64,000 nt of DNA from the NCBI RefSeq assembly GCF_014645315.1, contig NZ_BMLQ01000003.1, forward strand, positions 247,804-311,803, in the 5' to 3' direction. The position numbers were made by a program, and so were the translations under genes. Source of the DNA: Citricoccus zhacaiensis. Lineage in GTDB: Bacteria > Actinomycetota > Actinomycetes > Actinomycetales > Micrococcaceae. The notes under the pieces were generated by a model that saw only the letters and a list, made by a program, of their open reading frames with translations, ran no database searches and was not told the DNA's origin. Of the stretch, positions 52,348 to 62,108 are shown piece by piece (positions within the stretch are counted from its first letter, which is position 1; the number at the start of each line of letters is the position of its first letter).

Positions 52348-53987
52348 GCGGCCAGCACAGCCTCGTCTGGCAGGGGATCGCCGCGGCCGATCCGGACCGG
52401 ACGGCCGTGGTGGGCGCGGACGGACGGACCTGGAGCTACGGACAGCTGACCCGGGAAGCCGCCGGCCTGGCCCGGGCGCTGGAAGACCACGGCGTCCGCC
52501 CCGGCGACCGCCTGGCGATCCTGCTGTACAACCGGCCCGAGTTCCTCATCGCCGTCTACGCGTGCCTGGCCACCGGGATCATCCCGGCACCCCTCAACTA
52601 CCGGATCCGATCCGCTGACCTGGCGCAGCTGCTGGCGGACTCGCAGGCCGCCGCCCTGGTGGCACCGGACTCGCTCGGGGAGATCGTGGACGGTGCGCTG
52701 GACCTCCTCGCCTCCCCGCCGGTCCTGATCCGGGTGGATGACGGGCCTGGGCGCCCCGCGGAACGGGCCGCTACGGACAGCGCGCCAGGCTCCCGGGCCG
52801 ACCTGACCTGGGAGGATGCCGTGGACCGGGACGGACTGCTCCCACCCTCTCCTCCCGAGGACGCCGAACTCTGGATCTACACCGGAGGCACCACGGGGCG
52901 GCCCAAGGCGGCCCGGTGGGTGGCCTCCGACCTGTTCGCCTCGCAACTGTTCAGCACCTACACGGTCCTGGGACTGGAGCCGCCCGGCGACGTGGCCGGA
53001 GCCGTGGCCGCCGCGATGGACGCCAGGACGCCGCACGTGATCACCCTGCCCCTGGCCCCGTTCATCCACGGGACCGCCCTGACCGTCTCCCTCAGCACGC
53101 TGATCCTGGGCGGAACGGTCCTCACCACCGACTCGCCCCGCCTGGACGCGGAGGCCGCGGTCCGGCTCGCCGCAGAGAGCGGGGCCACCCGCCTCGTGGT
53201 GGCCGGTGACGCCGTCGCCCTCCCCGTGCTGGACGCCGCCGAGAGGCTGGGCGTCCGGCTCGGCCACGTCACGTCCGTCTACAGCTCGGGGATGCGCTTC
53301 AGCCCCGAGACCAAACGCCGGTTCCACGACCAGGGCGAGGTGTCCATCGTGGACCTGCTCGCCACGACTGAGGGCGGGGGGTTCGCCGTCACCCAGACCC
53401 GCGGGGCAGACGACCTGCCGGGACATCCGCGACTTTTCCCCACCGCCGTCGTGCTCGACGAGGGCCTCAACGAGGTCCAGGATCGCGTCGGCGCGCTGGG
53501 CATCCTGGCCTCCCACGGCGCACTGCCCCGCGGATACCACGGTGACGAGCTGAAGACGGCCGAGACGTTCCCGGTGATCCGGGGGAAGCGGCATGTGGTG
53601 CCCGGCGACTGGGTCCGCGTCCTGGAGGACCGCCACATCGAGTTCCTGGGCCGGGGCAGTTCCGTGGTCAACACCGGTGGCGAGAAGGTCTATCCGCAGG
53701 AGGTGGAGGAAGCCCTGCTCAGCCACCCCTCGGTGCTCGACGCCGTGGTGGTGGGACTTCCGGACGCCCGCTTCGGCGAGATCGTGGCGGCCGCCGTCGC
53801 CGTGCAGGACACGACGCCGGCCGCGGACATCCTGGACCACGCCGCCTCCCGCCTGGCCGGCTACAAGAAACCCCGGCATGTGATGGTCCGGCCCCTCCTG
53901 GACCGGAGCCCACAGGGAAAACTGAACCTCGCCCAATTGCGCCAGGACATGACCCTCGACCGCGAAACCCAGGGGAGGACACCATGA
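52344..53987 (+). CDS. AMP-dependent acyl-CoA synthetase (paralogue)
   Basis: A 547-residue ligase, same length as the one at 15450 and alike throughout (IYTGGTTGRPKAARW, YSSGMRFSPETKRRF, ATTEGGGFAVTQTRGADDLP, RGSSVVNTGGEKVYPQEVEEAL, GYKKPRHVMVRPLLDRSPQGKLN). The catalytic Lys is in PQGKLN. ATGA overlaps with SDR before and acyl-CoA dehydrogenase after. Substrate unknown. Confidence 0.9.
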   Translation: MSGQHSLVWQGIAAADPDRTAVVGADGRTWSYGQLTREAAGLARALEDHGVRPGDRLAILLYNRPEFLIAVYACLATGIIPAPLNYRIRSADLAQLLADSQAAALVAPDSLGEIVDGALDLLASPPVLIRVDDGPGRPAERAATDSAPGSRADLTWEDAVDRDGLLPPSPPEDAELWIYTGGTTGRPKAARWVASDLFASQLFSTYTVLGLEPPGDVAGAVAAAMDARTPHVITLPLAPFIHGTALTVSLSTLILGGTVLTTDSPRLDAEAAVRLAAESGATRLVVAGDAVALPVLDAAERLGVRLGHVTSVYSSGMRFSPETKRRFHDQGEVSIVDLLATTEGGGFAVTQTRGADDLPGHPRLFPTAVVLDEGLNEVQDRVGALGILASHGALPRGYHGDELKTAETFPVIRGKRHVVPGDWVRVLEDRHIEFLGRGSSVVNTGGEKVYPQEVEEALLSHPSVLDAVVVGLPDARFGEIVAAAVAVQDTTPAADILDHAASRLAGYKKPRHVMVRPLLDRSPQGKLNLAQLRQDMTLDRETQGRTP

Positions 53988-55180
53988 CCGAGGCCGCCGT
54001 CCAGGACGAGACCGAACTGACCTATCCCGGTGACCTGCTCGGGTTCGCCGCGGACCTGACCGCCCCGGAGCGGGCCAAGCTGCTCCAGTTGAGGGCCTAT
54101 CTCGACGAACACGTCCGGCCGATCCTCCCGGACCATTGGGAGCGCGCGGCCCACCTCGGCCATCTCCGCGGGCCGCTGGCCGAGATGCGGCTCGTGGACG
54201 ACCCCGCCCTGGTGGACGGCGAGGGCCGGACCCGGGCCCTGTACCGGGGATTCCGCAGCATCGAGCTGTGCCGTGCCGACCTGTCCGTGTCCATGACCTA
54301 CGGCGGCCAGGTCGGGATGTTCCGCACCCTCGTGCTGGAGGGAGGAAGCCCCGCTCAGGTGGCCGACTGGGACCAGGACATCATCGACTTCCGGATGACC
54401 GGCTGCTTCGCCCTCACCGAGCCCGAGCACGGATCGGACATCGCCGGCGGCCTGGCCACCACCGCCCGCCGCCAGGGAGAGGGCTGGGTCCTCAACGGCG
54501 CCAAGCGGTGGATCGGCAACGCCACGATCTCAGACCACGCCGTGGTGGTGGCCCGCGAGGAGGGCGGCGACCGCGTCCTGGCCTTCCTCGTCCCCGCGCG
54601 GGCGCCGGGGGTGGAGATGTCCGTGATCCAGCACAAGGCGGCGCTGCGGACCGTCCACAACGCGGACATCACGCTGCGGGAGGTCCAGGTCTCAGACGAC
54701 CTGCGGTTGCCGCGCATCACCTCGTTCGCGGACCTCAACCGCGCCTTCCGCACCCTGCGCCCCGAGATCGCCTGGAGCTCCGCCGGCATGCAGCTGGCCG
54801 CCTACGAGGCGGCCCTGGGGTATGCGCAACGGCGTGAGCAGTTCGGCCGGCCCATCGCGTCCTTCCAGATGGTGCAGGACAAGCTGGTGCGGATGGTGGA
54901 GAACATCGCCCAGACCCTCGCCCTGGCCGTGCGCACCACCACTCACCCCGTGGCCGATGACGTGACGCCGAGCCTCATCAAGCTGGTGGCCGGCAACCGA
55001 CTCCGGGAGTCCGCGGCCCTGGCCCGGGAGACCGTGGGCGGCAACGGCCTGCTCCTGGAGAACGACGTGGTCCGCTACTTCATGGACGCCGAGGCCATGT
55101 ACACGTTCGAGGGCACCCGCGAGATGAACACGCTGATCCTCGGGCGCGCCCTGACCGGGCATAGCGCCTTCGTTCGTTAG
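53984..55180 (+). CDS. Acyl-CoA dehydrogenase (paralogue)
   Basis: A 398-residue FAD enzyme paralogous to that at 17090. GCFALTEPEHGSDIAGG, VLNGAKRWIGNA, REQFGRPIASFQMVQDKL and AMYTFEGTREMNTLILGRALTGHSAF, with the catalytic Glu in FEGT. With the ligase, MaoC and SDR it completes a module that activates an acid, desaturates, hydrates and oxidises it. Last gene of the operon, converging on an ABC ATPase gene with a 54-bp gap. Confidence 0.9.
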   Translation: MTEAAVQDETELTYPGDLLGFAADLTAPERAKLLQLRAYLDEHVRPILPDHWERAAHLGHLRGPLAEMRLVDDPALVDGEGRTRALYRGFRSIELCRADLSVSMTYGGQVGMFRTLVLEGGSPAQVADWDQDIIDFRMTGCFALTEPEHGSDIAGGLATTARRQGEGWVLNGAKRWIGNATISDHAVVVAREEGGDRVLAFLVPARAPGVEMSVIQHKAALRTVHNADITLREVQVSDDLRLPRITSFADLNRAFRTLRPEIAWSSAGMQLAAYEAALGYAQRREQFGRPIASFQMVQDKLVRMVENIAQTLALAVRTTTHPVADDVTPSLIKLVAGNRLRESAALARETVGGNGLLLENDVVRYFMDAEAMYTFEGTREMNTLILGRALTGHSAFVR

Positions 55181-55234
55181 CCACCGGGCCGGGGGCAGCC
55201 ACCTGTGTCGGAATCCCGACGGTCTGTCCGGCGT

Positions 55235-56080
55235 TCAGGCGGAGGGCTGTGCCACCGCGACCGGACGGGTGTCCTCGGCCCGGAAGCCGCGCTTGGCCAA
55301 CTGGATCTGTTCGTAGACGTGGTGGCGATGGACAACGAACTGCTTCATAGAGCGGGTCTCCAACTGGTCCCGCTCGAAGGGCAGGTCAATGCGGACATCG
55401 TCCTGCACCACGGTGGGGGACGAGGACAGAATGATAACCCGTTCCCCGAGGTACACGGACTCGTCGATGTCGTGCGTGACAAATAGAACCGTCAAGCCCA
55501 GCTTCTTCCACACCGATCGGACGAGGTCCTCTAGGTCGGCGCGGGTCTGGGCATCGACGGCGGCGAAAGGCTCATCCATCAGCAGGATCTCCGGACGGTA
55601 GGCCACGGCCCGGGCAATGGCGACGCGCTGCTGCATGCCGCCGGAGAGCTGCCACGGGTAGGACTGGGGCACGTGCGCCAGTCCCACCGCCTCGAGTGCT
55701 TCGGCCACCCGTTCGCGGCGTTCGGCCGGGCCAATACCGGCGGCCCGGAGCGGCAACGCCACGTTGTCCTCGACTCTGAGCCAGGAATACAGCGAACGCC
55801 CGTATTCCTGGAACACCAGCGCCATGTTGCGGGGCGGCCCGGCAACGCGCTCGCCGTCCAGGATGACCTCACCCGACGTCGGCGCCATGAGCCCCGAAAT
55901 GCACTTAAGGAGCGTGGTCTTGCCGGATCCCGAGGGTCCCACGATGCACGCGAACTCCCCCCGGCGCAGGTCGAAGGTTAGGTCCCGGACGGCTTCCACC
56001 GGCCCTCCCGGGGTGGGATAGACCTTCTTCATGGACCGGACGGACAGCAAGACGTCGCTGTTGCTCTGCGTGTCAACCAC
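55235..56080 (-). CDS. ABC ATP-binding protein (SsuB/TauB type)
   Basis: A 281-residue ATPase: Walker A GPSGSGKTT, signature LSGGMQQR, Walker B LLMDEPFAAVDA, switch VTHDIDES. The GTG at 56080, which overlaps the permease stop, is the likely start with AAAGGGAG ten bases upstream; an ATG 15 codons later is too close to the core. Last gene of a three-gene minus-strand unit (permease, permease, ATPase). Confidence 0.88.
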   Translation of the reverse strand: MVDTQSNSDVLLSVRSMKKVYPTPGGPVEAVRDLTFDLRRGEFACIVGPSGSGKTTLLKCISGLMAPTSGEVILDGERVAGPPRNMALVFQEYGRSLYSWLRVEDNVALPLRAAGIGPAERRERVAEALEAVGLAHVPQSYPWQLSGGMQQRVAIARAVAYRPEILLMDEPFAAVDAQTRADLEDLVRSVWKKLGLTVLFVTHDIDESVYLGERVIILSSSPTVVQDDVRIDLPFERDQLETRSMKQFVVHRHHVYEQIQLAKRGFRAEDTRPVAVAQPSA

Positions 56081-56846
56081 TGGTTTCCAACTCCCTTTGT
56101 GCGTAGTACCAGGACAGGATCCGGCGTTCGAACCACCGGAAGGCAAGGGCCATGATGATGCCGACCAGCCCCAGGACCACCACGCCCGCCCACATGGGGC
56201 CATTCTGGAAGGTCCGCTGGAAGTAGATGATCGAGAAGCCCAATCCGTTGGTGGCGGCATACATCTCCGAGGCCACCATCAGGATCAACGCGATCGGCAG
56301 GGACAGCCGAACCCCGGTCACGATGCGGGGCAGTGCGGCCGGCAGGAGGAAAAACCGGAGCCGGGTCAAGCCGCCGATGTTGTACGAACTCGTGGTGTCC
56401 CGCAGGACTGGGTCCACGGACCGCACGCCGTCCACGGTGTTGAGCAGGACCGGCCACAGGCAGCCGAGGGCAATGAGAAACACCTTGGTCTCGTCGCCGA
56501 TGCCGATCACCATCATGAGGACCGGCAGCAACACCGGTGGCGGGATGGCGCGGACGAACTCCAGGATCGGCCCCATGATCTTGCGCACGGTGAGGTTGGA
56601 ACCGATGAGGACGCCGAGGACGATGCCACCGACTATCGCGATCGACAGGCCGCTGAGCAGCCGGACGATCGAGGGGACCACATGCTCGAGGAAGCGCGAG
56701 TTGGCCCAGGTTTCCCACAGGTCCGTGAGGAGGGCCACAGGTTTGGGGATGAAAGGGTTGCTGTTGCCGAGGGTGGCCACCCACCAGAGCAGGACCAGGA
56801 CGATGGGCAGTGCCACCATGGCGGAGATTGAGCGTGCCTTGTTCAT
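56073..56846 (-). CDS. ABC permease (SsuC type)
   Basis: A 257-residue permease with about six helices. EAA-type loop GVRSVDPVLRDTTSSYNIGGLTRLRFFLLPAALPR; FVRAIPPPVLLPVLMMVIGIGDETKVF is the usual family block. ATGA overlap with the upstream permease gene. Two permeases in one operon suggest a heterodimeric channel. Confidence 0.9.
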   Translation of the reverse strand: MNKARSISAMVALPIVLVLLWWVATLGNSNPFIPKPVALLTDLWETWANSRFLEHVVPSIVRLLSGLSIAIVGGIVLGVLIGSNLTVRKIMGPILEFVRAIPPPVLLPVLMMVIGIGDETKVFLIALGCLWPVLLNTVDGVRSVDPVLRDTTSSYNIGGLTRLRFFLLPAALPRIVTGVRLSLPIALILMVASEMYAATNGLGFSIIYFQRTFQNGPMWAGVVVLGLVGIIMALAFRWFERRILSWYYAQRELETSG

Positions 56847-57688
56847 GCCGGCTGCTCCGATCGCACGGAGGGATGCCAATGCAGGGCCCGGTTCTCGATG
56901 AACTTCATGCCGTAATTGATCGCCAGCCCGAGGACACCGGTCAAAAGGGCCAGCGCGTAGACGGTGGACACGTTGCCGGCGCTTTGGCTGGTGGCGATCA
57001 ATTCGCCCAGCCCGGGCGTTCCCACCACCAGCTCGATGGTGATGCCGACGACGAGGGCGATGGTCCCGCAGAGCCTCAGCCCGGTCATGAGGAAGGGCAG
57101 GGCCGTAGGGAAGGTCACGAACCGGGCACGCCAGGCCCAACCGAGGCCGTAGCTGCGTGCTGTCGATTCGGCGACCGGGTCGACGTCGTCGATCCCGCTC
57201 ATGACGTGGACGAGGATAACCCAGAAGCACGCCCACACGATGACGAAGACGGTGGCGGTGGAATTGATCCCGAAGAGCACGATGGCGATAGGGATCAAGG
57301 CCACCGAAGGAATGGGCCGGAGGAATTCGATGGTCGACGTGGTGTAGCGGATCAGTGCTTCGCTGGACCCGATGATGAGTCCAATGGCGGCGCCGGCGGA
57401 GAGGGAGATGGCCACGCCGATGAGCCACGAAAGCATGGTGTCGCCCAAAGCCTCCCAAAAGACCGGGTCCGCCAGAAGGGACACCAGCTGGACCATGACC
57501 ACGCTGAACGGGGGCAGGTAGTCGCTGTTGACCAGGCCGATCCGTGGGGCCAGCTCCCAAACGCCCATGAAGGCGACCACGCCAATCGCTCCCAGGAGCG
57601 GGGTGGACCAGGGGTTGTCATGGAACGAGGCGCGCTGGGGAGCGAGGATCCCGGTGGCGGACGCCGGTTCTTCGATGGTGGTTTCCAC
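56843..57688 (-). CDS. ABC permease (SsuC type)
   Basis: A 281-residue permease, paired with the next. FLRPIPSVALIPIAIVLFGIN and GIDDVDPVAESTARSYGLGWAWRARFVTFPTALPF (EAA loop) are recognisable. The GTG at 57688 is chosen because GAGGAGAAGC directly precedes it; the open frame continues upstream but covers the FAD oxidoreductase gene on the other strand. First gene of the importer operon; the binding protein is probably the gene at 63236, 5.5 kb away. Confidence 0.88.
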   Translation of the reverse strand: METTIEEPASATGILAPQRASFHDNPWSTPLLGAIGVVAFMGVWELAPRIGLVNSDYLPPFSVVMVQLVSLLADPVFWEALGDTMLSWLIGVAISLSAGAAIGLIIGSSEALIRYTTSTIEFLRPIPSVALIPIAIVLFGINSTATVFVIVWACFWVILVHVMSGIDDVDPVAESTARSYGLGWAWRARFVTFPTALPFLMTGLRLCGTIALVVGITIELVVGTPGLGELIATSQSAGNVSTVYALALLTGVLGLAINYGMKFIENRALHWHPSVRSEQPA

Positions 57689-58048
57689 GCTTCTCCTCGT
57701 GCGGTCCACTCGGACCGGTTCTGTGGCAGATGGGCTGTGGTTGAAGCGATGCTGGCATAGTCCTCGAACCATGTCTAGCAATTTCTGTACGTCTATTGAT
57801 TCACCTGTACGCACTGTGTCCACGAAGTCGTGATCCAGGCCACCACACCAGGATGCCTGGCTTAACGCCATGGGGTTTCCATCATCCGGAAGAATCCTCG
57901 ACTGGCGATCACTCCCGTTGTACGCTTCAGAAACGAATGAACCACTATGCGTACACGCGAGTCGCAGGGTGGACGAATGGCAAGACTGTTCGGAGGGCGG
58001 CTGTTGCGGCTCGACCCGAAGTGGTCCGTCGGAGGAAGGGGACAACCA
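57689..58048. other. Divergent control region, 360 bp
   Basis: Between the importer operon (minus) and the FAD oxidoreductase (plus). Contains TGTACGC at 57806-57812 and 57919-57925, TGTACGT at 57786-57792, and the inverted copy GCGTACA at 57949-57955. The frame of the FAD gene stays open back to 57947, so a longer N-terminus cannot be excluded. Confidence 0.6.
57806..57955. promoter_or_regulatory. TGTACGC elements, probable IclR operators
   Basis: Three TGTACGC copies, one inverted (57919-57925 facing 57949-57955). TGTACGCACTGTG here and TGTACGCTCTGTG at 62978 differ by one base. These elements are also before the IclR gene at 62109 and the binding-protein gene at 63236. Confidence 0.55.
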
Positions 58049-59434
58049 GTGCAGCAGTCCATACACGAGCCGGCACGGGAGACACCTGTCATCGGGGAAT
58101 ACGACGTCGTCGTGGTCGGAGGGGGCCCGGCCGGGCTGATGGCTGCTGCGGCCAGTGCCCGTGAGGGCCGAACCACGGTGCTGATTGAGCGGTACGGATT
58201 CCTGGGCGGCGCCGGGACCATGGGTGGACTCAGCACCTTCTGCGGTCTCCATGCCCGGGTGCATGGCGAACACCGCCGGGTCGTCCGCGGGTACACGGAT
58301 GAACTGTTGGACCGGCTGGACCAGATGGACGCCCTCAGCGAACCGCATCTGAGTGTGCAGAACCGGATCCAGGCCCAAGCTTTCGATATTTCCGCCTACA
58401 AGATCGCCGCCGACGATTTCCTCGCGGCCAGCGGAGTGACCCTGCTGTTCCACACCAGTGTGGTGGGCGCTGTCATGGACTCGGCGGAACGGATCGATGC
58501 GGTCTTGGTGGAATCGAAGTCCGGGCGGGGTGCGCTCCGGGGACAGGTTTTCATCGACGCATCCGGTGATGCCGACGTGGTGCGGTTCGCGGGCGCCCCC
58601 AGGGAAAAGTCCCCGGACCTGCTCTTCCCCTCCCTGATGTTCCGCATCAACGGCGTGGACCACCGGAAGGCCGGACGGGCCTGGGAAACCGTCGCCCAGA
58701 TCATGGATGAGGCGGAAGTGCGTGGTGAGAGGACGTTCCCCCGCAAGAAGCCGATCGTCCGGCCTCAGCGCAATCCCCTGGAATGGCGGGCCAACCTCAC
58801 ACAGCTGTCCAACGAGGACGGCAGTGCGGTGGACGGCACGGACGTCTGGCAACTGAGCCGGGGGGAGTTGCAAGGACGTCAACAGGTCCGGGACGTCTTT
58901 GGCTTCATCCGCGACAACACCCCAGGCTTCGAGAATGCCTACGTGGTGGACATCGCCCCCCAGATCGGCATCCGGGAAACGTACCGGTCCGTGGGACGGT
59001 ACCAGCTCAGCGAAGCCGACATCCTGGATTGTGTGGACTTCCCGGACGTGATCGGTGTCCAGGGGTGGCCGGTCGAGGCGCATGTCGAGGGGACAGTGGA
59101 GTTCCGATTCCCCACGGCCGGTTTCGACTCCCGTGGATTCAACCAATTGCCCTACAGGATGCTGGTTCCGCAGCAGGTGGAGAACCTGTTGACCGTGGGG
59201 CGATCGGCATCCATGACCCAATGGGGTCAGTCGTCCGCACGGGTGACGGGGCCCTGTTTCGTCATGGGGCAAGCAGCCGGTCTGGCCGCCCACCTGAGCC
59301 TCTCGGCGGGAACTGAGGTCGGCGAGGTCGACGTCCCTGCACTCCAACAACGGCTGGAGGCCACCGGTGCCTACTTGGGAACCGAGCTCGCTCCGGACCC
59401 CGTGGCCACTGTTTCCGTGGGCCACATGCCGTAG
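58049..59434 (+). CDS. FAD-dependent oxidoreductase
   Basis: A 461-residue flavoprotein of the FAD_oxidored type. YDVVVVGGGPAGLMAAAASAREG with the ERYGFLGGAGTMGGLST stretch binds FAD; FIDASGDADVVRFAGAP and a C-terminal TVGRSASMTQWGQSSARVTGPCFVMGQAAGLAAHL are further FAD contacts. The GTG at 58049 is preferred since GGAGGAAGGGGAC precedes it; ATGs at 57977 and 57947 would add 24 or 34 residues of low similarity. It likely dehydrogenates the imported compound before the alcohol/aldehyde dehydrogenases act (inference). Confidence 0.82.
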   Translation: MQQSIHEPARETPVIGEYDVVVVGGGPAGLMAAAASAREGRTTVLIERYGFLGGAGTMGGLSTFCGLHARVHGEHRRVVRGYTDELLDRLDQMDALSEPHLSVQNRIQAQAFDISAYKIAADDFLAASGVTLLFHTSVVGAVMDSAERIDAVLVESKSGRGALRGQVFIDASGDADVVRFAGAPREKSPDLLFPSLMFRINGVDHRKAGRAWETVAQIMDEAEVRGERTFPRKKPIVRPQRNPLEWRANLTQLSNEDGSAVDGTDVWQLSRGELQGRQQVRDVFGFIRDNTPGFENAYVVDIAPQIGIRETYRSVGRYQLSEADILDCVDFPDVIGVQGWPVEAHVEGTVEFRFPTAGFDSRGFNQLPYRMLVPQQVENLLTVGRSASMTQWGQSSARVTGPCFVMGQAAGLAAHLSLSAGTEVGEVDVPALQQRLEATGAYLGTELAPDPVATVSVGHMP

Positions 59435-59521
59435 AACCACCACCACACCGCTGACACCACAATGATTCGGGCCCGCTACCGCGGACCCACCACGACAGAC
59501 CCATCATTATAAGGAGTACAC

Positions 59522-60652
59522 ATGCCGATCCGGACTAAAGCAGCCGTTGTGCGTGACCAGCCGGGGAAGTTCGAGATTGCGGATGTCTTGTTGGACGAAC
59601 CGCGCCAGGGGGAGATCCTGGTCAAAATGGTCGCCAGTGGGCTGTGCCACTCGGATTACCACCTGCTCTCGGGGGACAGTCAGGTCGGCATCCTCCCGAT
59701 CGTCGGCGGACACGAGGGCACCGGGGTCGTGGAGCAGGTCGGACCAGATACGCCCGGATGGGCCGTGGGGGACAAGCTCGTGTTCTCCTTCATCGGCAGT
59801 TGCGGCAAGTGTCGGTGGTGCAGCGAAGGCATGACCAACCTGTGTGATCTGGGTGCCTTTCTTATGCAGGGGAGCCGCTTCCGCGATCCCGACACCTACC
59901 GGTTCTCCCTGCCGGACGGTTCTCCCGTAGGCCAGATGTGCGGTCTCGGGACCTTCGCCGAACGGACCGTGGTGGACGTCAACTCCGCGGTGAAGCTGCC
60001 GGCCGAGGCGCCGCTGGAAAAACTCTGGCTCCTGGGTTGCGGCGTCGGCACCGGGTGGGGCTCGGCCGTGTACCTGGCCGGTATCCGGCCCGGAGACGTC
60101 ACTATCGTCATGGGAATTGGTGGTGTCGGCATCAATGCCGTCCAAGGGGCGGTCCATGCCGGGGCCACGAGCGTTGTCGCCGTCGATCCGATCGAGTTCA
60201 AGCGCGAGAAGGCCCTGGAGATGGGGGCGACACACGCCTTTGCCGACATTGGTGAGGCCGCGGATCTCGCCCGATCGATCACCAATGGGCAGGGGGCCGA
60301 CCAAGCCATCCTGACGCCCGGTGTCCTGGCTGGGGAGCATATCGCCCAAGCGTTCGCGGCCGTGCGCAAGGCCGGCACGGTAGTGGTCACCGGCATCGCC
60401 CCGGCCTCTGAAGAGGTCATCCCCATCCAGCCGCTGGAACTGACGCGCTATCAGAAGCGGCTACAGGGATCGGTCTACGGAGGCAGCAACCCCCAAGCGG
60501 ACATCCCGCGCCAGTATCAGATGTACCGCGCCGGGCAGCTGAAACTCGACGAACTCATCTCGCGGACCTACACGCTGGACGACATCAATGACGGATACGA
60601 CGATTTGCTCGAAGGACTCAACATCCGCGGGGGAGTGATCTTCGGTGGCTGA
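59522..60652 (+). CDS. NDMA-dependent (nicotinoprotein) alcohol dehydrogenase
   Basis: A 376-residue third member of the NDMA family here, and the most typical: KTKAA-like start, GLCHSDYHLLSGD, GGHEGTG, CGKCRWCSEGMTNLCDLGAFLMQG, GIGGVGINAVQGAVHAGA, DPIEFKREKALEMGATHAF. AAGGAGTACAC is a strong ribosome binding site. It overlaps the aldehyde dehydrogenase gene by 8 nt, so alcohol to acid oxidation is the likely joint task. Confidence 0.88.
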   Translation: MPIRTKAAVVRDQPGKFEIADVLLDEPRQGEILVKMVASGLCHSDYHLLSGDSQVGILPIVGGHEGTGVVEQVGPDTPGWAVGDKLVFSFIGSCGKCRWCSEGMTNLCDLGAFLMQGSRFRDPDTYRFSLPDGSPVGQMCGLGTFAERTVVDVNSAVKLPAEAPLEKLWLLGCGVGTGWGSAVYLAGIRPGDVTIVMGIGGVGINAVQGAVHAGATSVVAVDPIEFKREKALEMGATHAFADIGEAADLARSITNGQGADQAILTPGVLAGEHIAQAFAAVRKAGTVVVTGIAPASEEVIPIQPLELTRYQKRLQGSVYGGSNPQADIPRQYQMYRAGQLKLDELISRTYTLDDINDGYDDLLEGLNIRGGVIFGG

Positions 60653-62099
60653 ACTCAGGACACGACCTGCGCACTCAGTGCGCTCGTGCTTCTTCTCAAA
60701 CGGAGAATTCACGGCACCAAGCGGCACGGAAAACATCGTGGTGAGAAACCCAGCTGATGGGACAGAGGTGGGGCAGACCCCGCGTGGCGGCGAACGGGAG
60801 GTCGACCACGCCGTCTCCGCCGCGCGTCGATCATTCGACTCTGGCCCCTGGCCGAGGTTGTCGCCTGCTGAGCGTGGCGAGTGGCTGGACAAGCTTGCAG
60901 ATGAACTGGAACGGCGTGGTGATGACATCGCTGCCATGATCACGGCCGAGATCGGGCAGCCAATCCGGGTGTCCACAGCGTGGGGCGGGAAAAGGCCGGT
61001 GGCGCACCTGCGTTACTACGCGCAAGTGGCGCGTGATCTGCAGAACGAGTTGGAGAGGCCCAACGCGGCCCGAAAGGGCACCTCCACCATTCGACGTGAG
61101 CCGTTGGGCGTAGCCGCGCTGATCGTGCCCTGGAATCATCCCTTCGCCTCGACCACACTCAAGCTTGGGCCCGCGTTGGCAGCGGGTTGCACAGTCGTCA
61201 TCAAGCCCGCCGAGGAATCACCTCTGGACATCTACATCCTCGCGGAAGCCTGCTTGACGATCGGCCTGCCGGCTGGAGTGATTAACATAGTCCCCGGTGG
61301 TCGGGAAACCGGTCAGATCCTCGTAGCTCATCCGGGCATTGACAAGGTGGGTTTCACCGGGTCCACGGCAGCAGGCCGTTCCATCGCCAGCACCATGGGC
61401 GAGCGACTGCTCCCGGTGACGTTGGAGCTCGGAGGAAAATCAGCCGCGATAGTGCTGAAATCCGCCGATCTGGACATGACCATGGACAGCCTGCGGGTTG
61501 CCAGTTTCGAGAACACCGGTCAGACCTGCGCGAGCATGTCCAGGGTCCTCGTTCCGCAGTCACGCTATGCCGAAGTGCGCGACCGCCTGCTGGCGGAGAT
61601 GTCCGGTCTGCGCGTCGGCGACCCGTGGGATCCGGAGACCGACCTAGGGCCCCTGGTATCGACGCGCATCAAAGATCGCGCCCTTGGACTGGTCCACCGT
61701 GCTGAAGAATCTGGTGTCACAGTGACCAGAACCCATCAAGATCTGCCCCGTACGGGATGCTTTGTCTCTCCGGTGCTGATTGAGAATGCCGCGATGGACA
61801 GTGAGATCGCCCAGACGGAAGTTTTCGGTCCTGTCGTCAGCCTCCATTCATATGGGTCTGTTGAAGAGGCCATCGATCTGGCCAATCAGTCCCAATATGG
61901 ATTGGCATCTGCGATTTTCGGGGACTCTGCGAAAGCGGAGTCTGTGGCACGGCGCATCCAGGCCGGCACCGTGGGCATTAACGGATACAAGCCGGACCTC
62001 AATCACCCCTACGGGGGATACAAGGCGTCTGGAATGGGACGGGAATTTGCACTAGAGGCGGTAGAGGCCTACCAGAACACCAAGACTATCTGGCGCTAA
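60645..62099 (+). CDS. Aldehyde dehydrogenase
   Basis: A 484-residue NAD(P)-dependent aldehyde dehydrogenase. PWNHPFASTTLKLGPALAAGC, FTGSTAAGRSIAS, the Glu in LELGGKSAAI and the Cys in NTGQTCASMSR; TEVFGPVVSLHSY near the end. The GTG at 60645 overlaps the preceding gene; GGGGGAG lies upstream. Codon use is a little less GC-biased than in earlier genes, as in the rest of the 57-64 kb part. It converges on the IclR gene with a 9-bp gap. Confidence 0.9.
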   Translation: MAELRTRPAHSVRSCFFSNGEFTAPSGTENIVVRNPADGTEVGQTPRGGEREVDHAVSAARRSFDSGPWPRLSPAERGEWLDKLADELERRGDDIAAMITAEIGQPIRVSTAWGGKRPVAHLRYYAQVARDLQNELERPNAARKGTSTIRREPLGVAALIVPWNHPFASTTLKLGPALAAGCTVVIKPAEESPLDIYILAEACLTIGLPAGVINIVPGGRETGQILVAHPGIDKVGFTGSTAAGRSIASTMGERLLPVTLELGGKSAAIVLKSADLDMTMDSLRVASFENTGQTCASMSRVLVPQSRYAEVRDRLLAEMSGLRVGDPWDPETDLGPLVSTRIKDRALGLVHRAEESGVTVTRTHQDLPRTGCFVSPVLIENAAMDSEIAQTEVFGPVVSLHSYGSVEEAIDLANQSQYGLASAIFGDSAKAESVARRIQAGTVGINGYKPDLNHPYGGYKASGMGREFALEAVEAYQNTKTIWR

Positions 62100-62108
62100 G
62101 GCCGCGCG

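Noticed and set aside
57947-58048. Longer N-terminus of the FAD oxidoreductase (ATG at 57947 or 57977)
   Set aside because: Frame is open, but the better ribosome site precedes GTG 58049 and the extra residues lie over the TGTACGC inverted repeat; kept as an alternative only.
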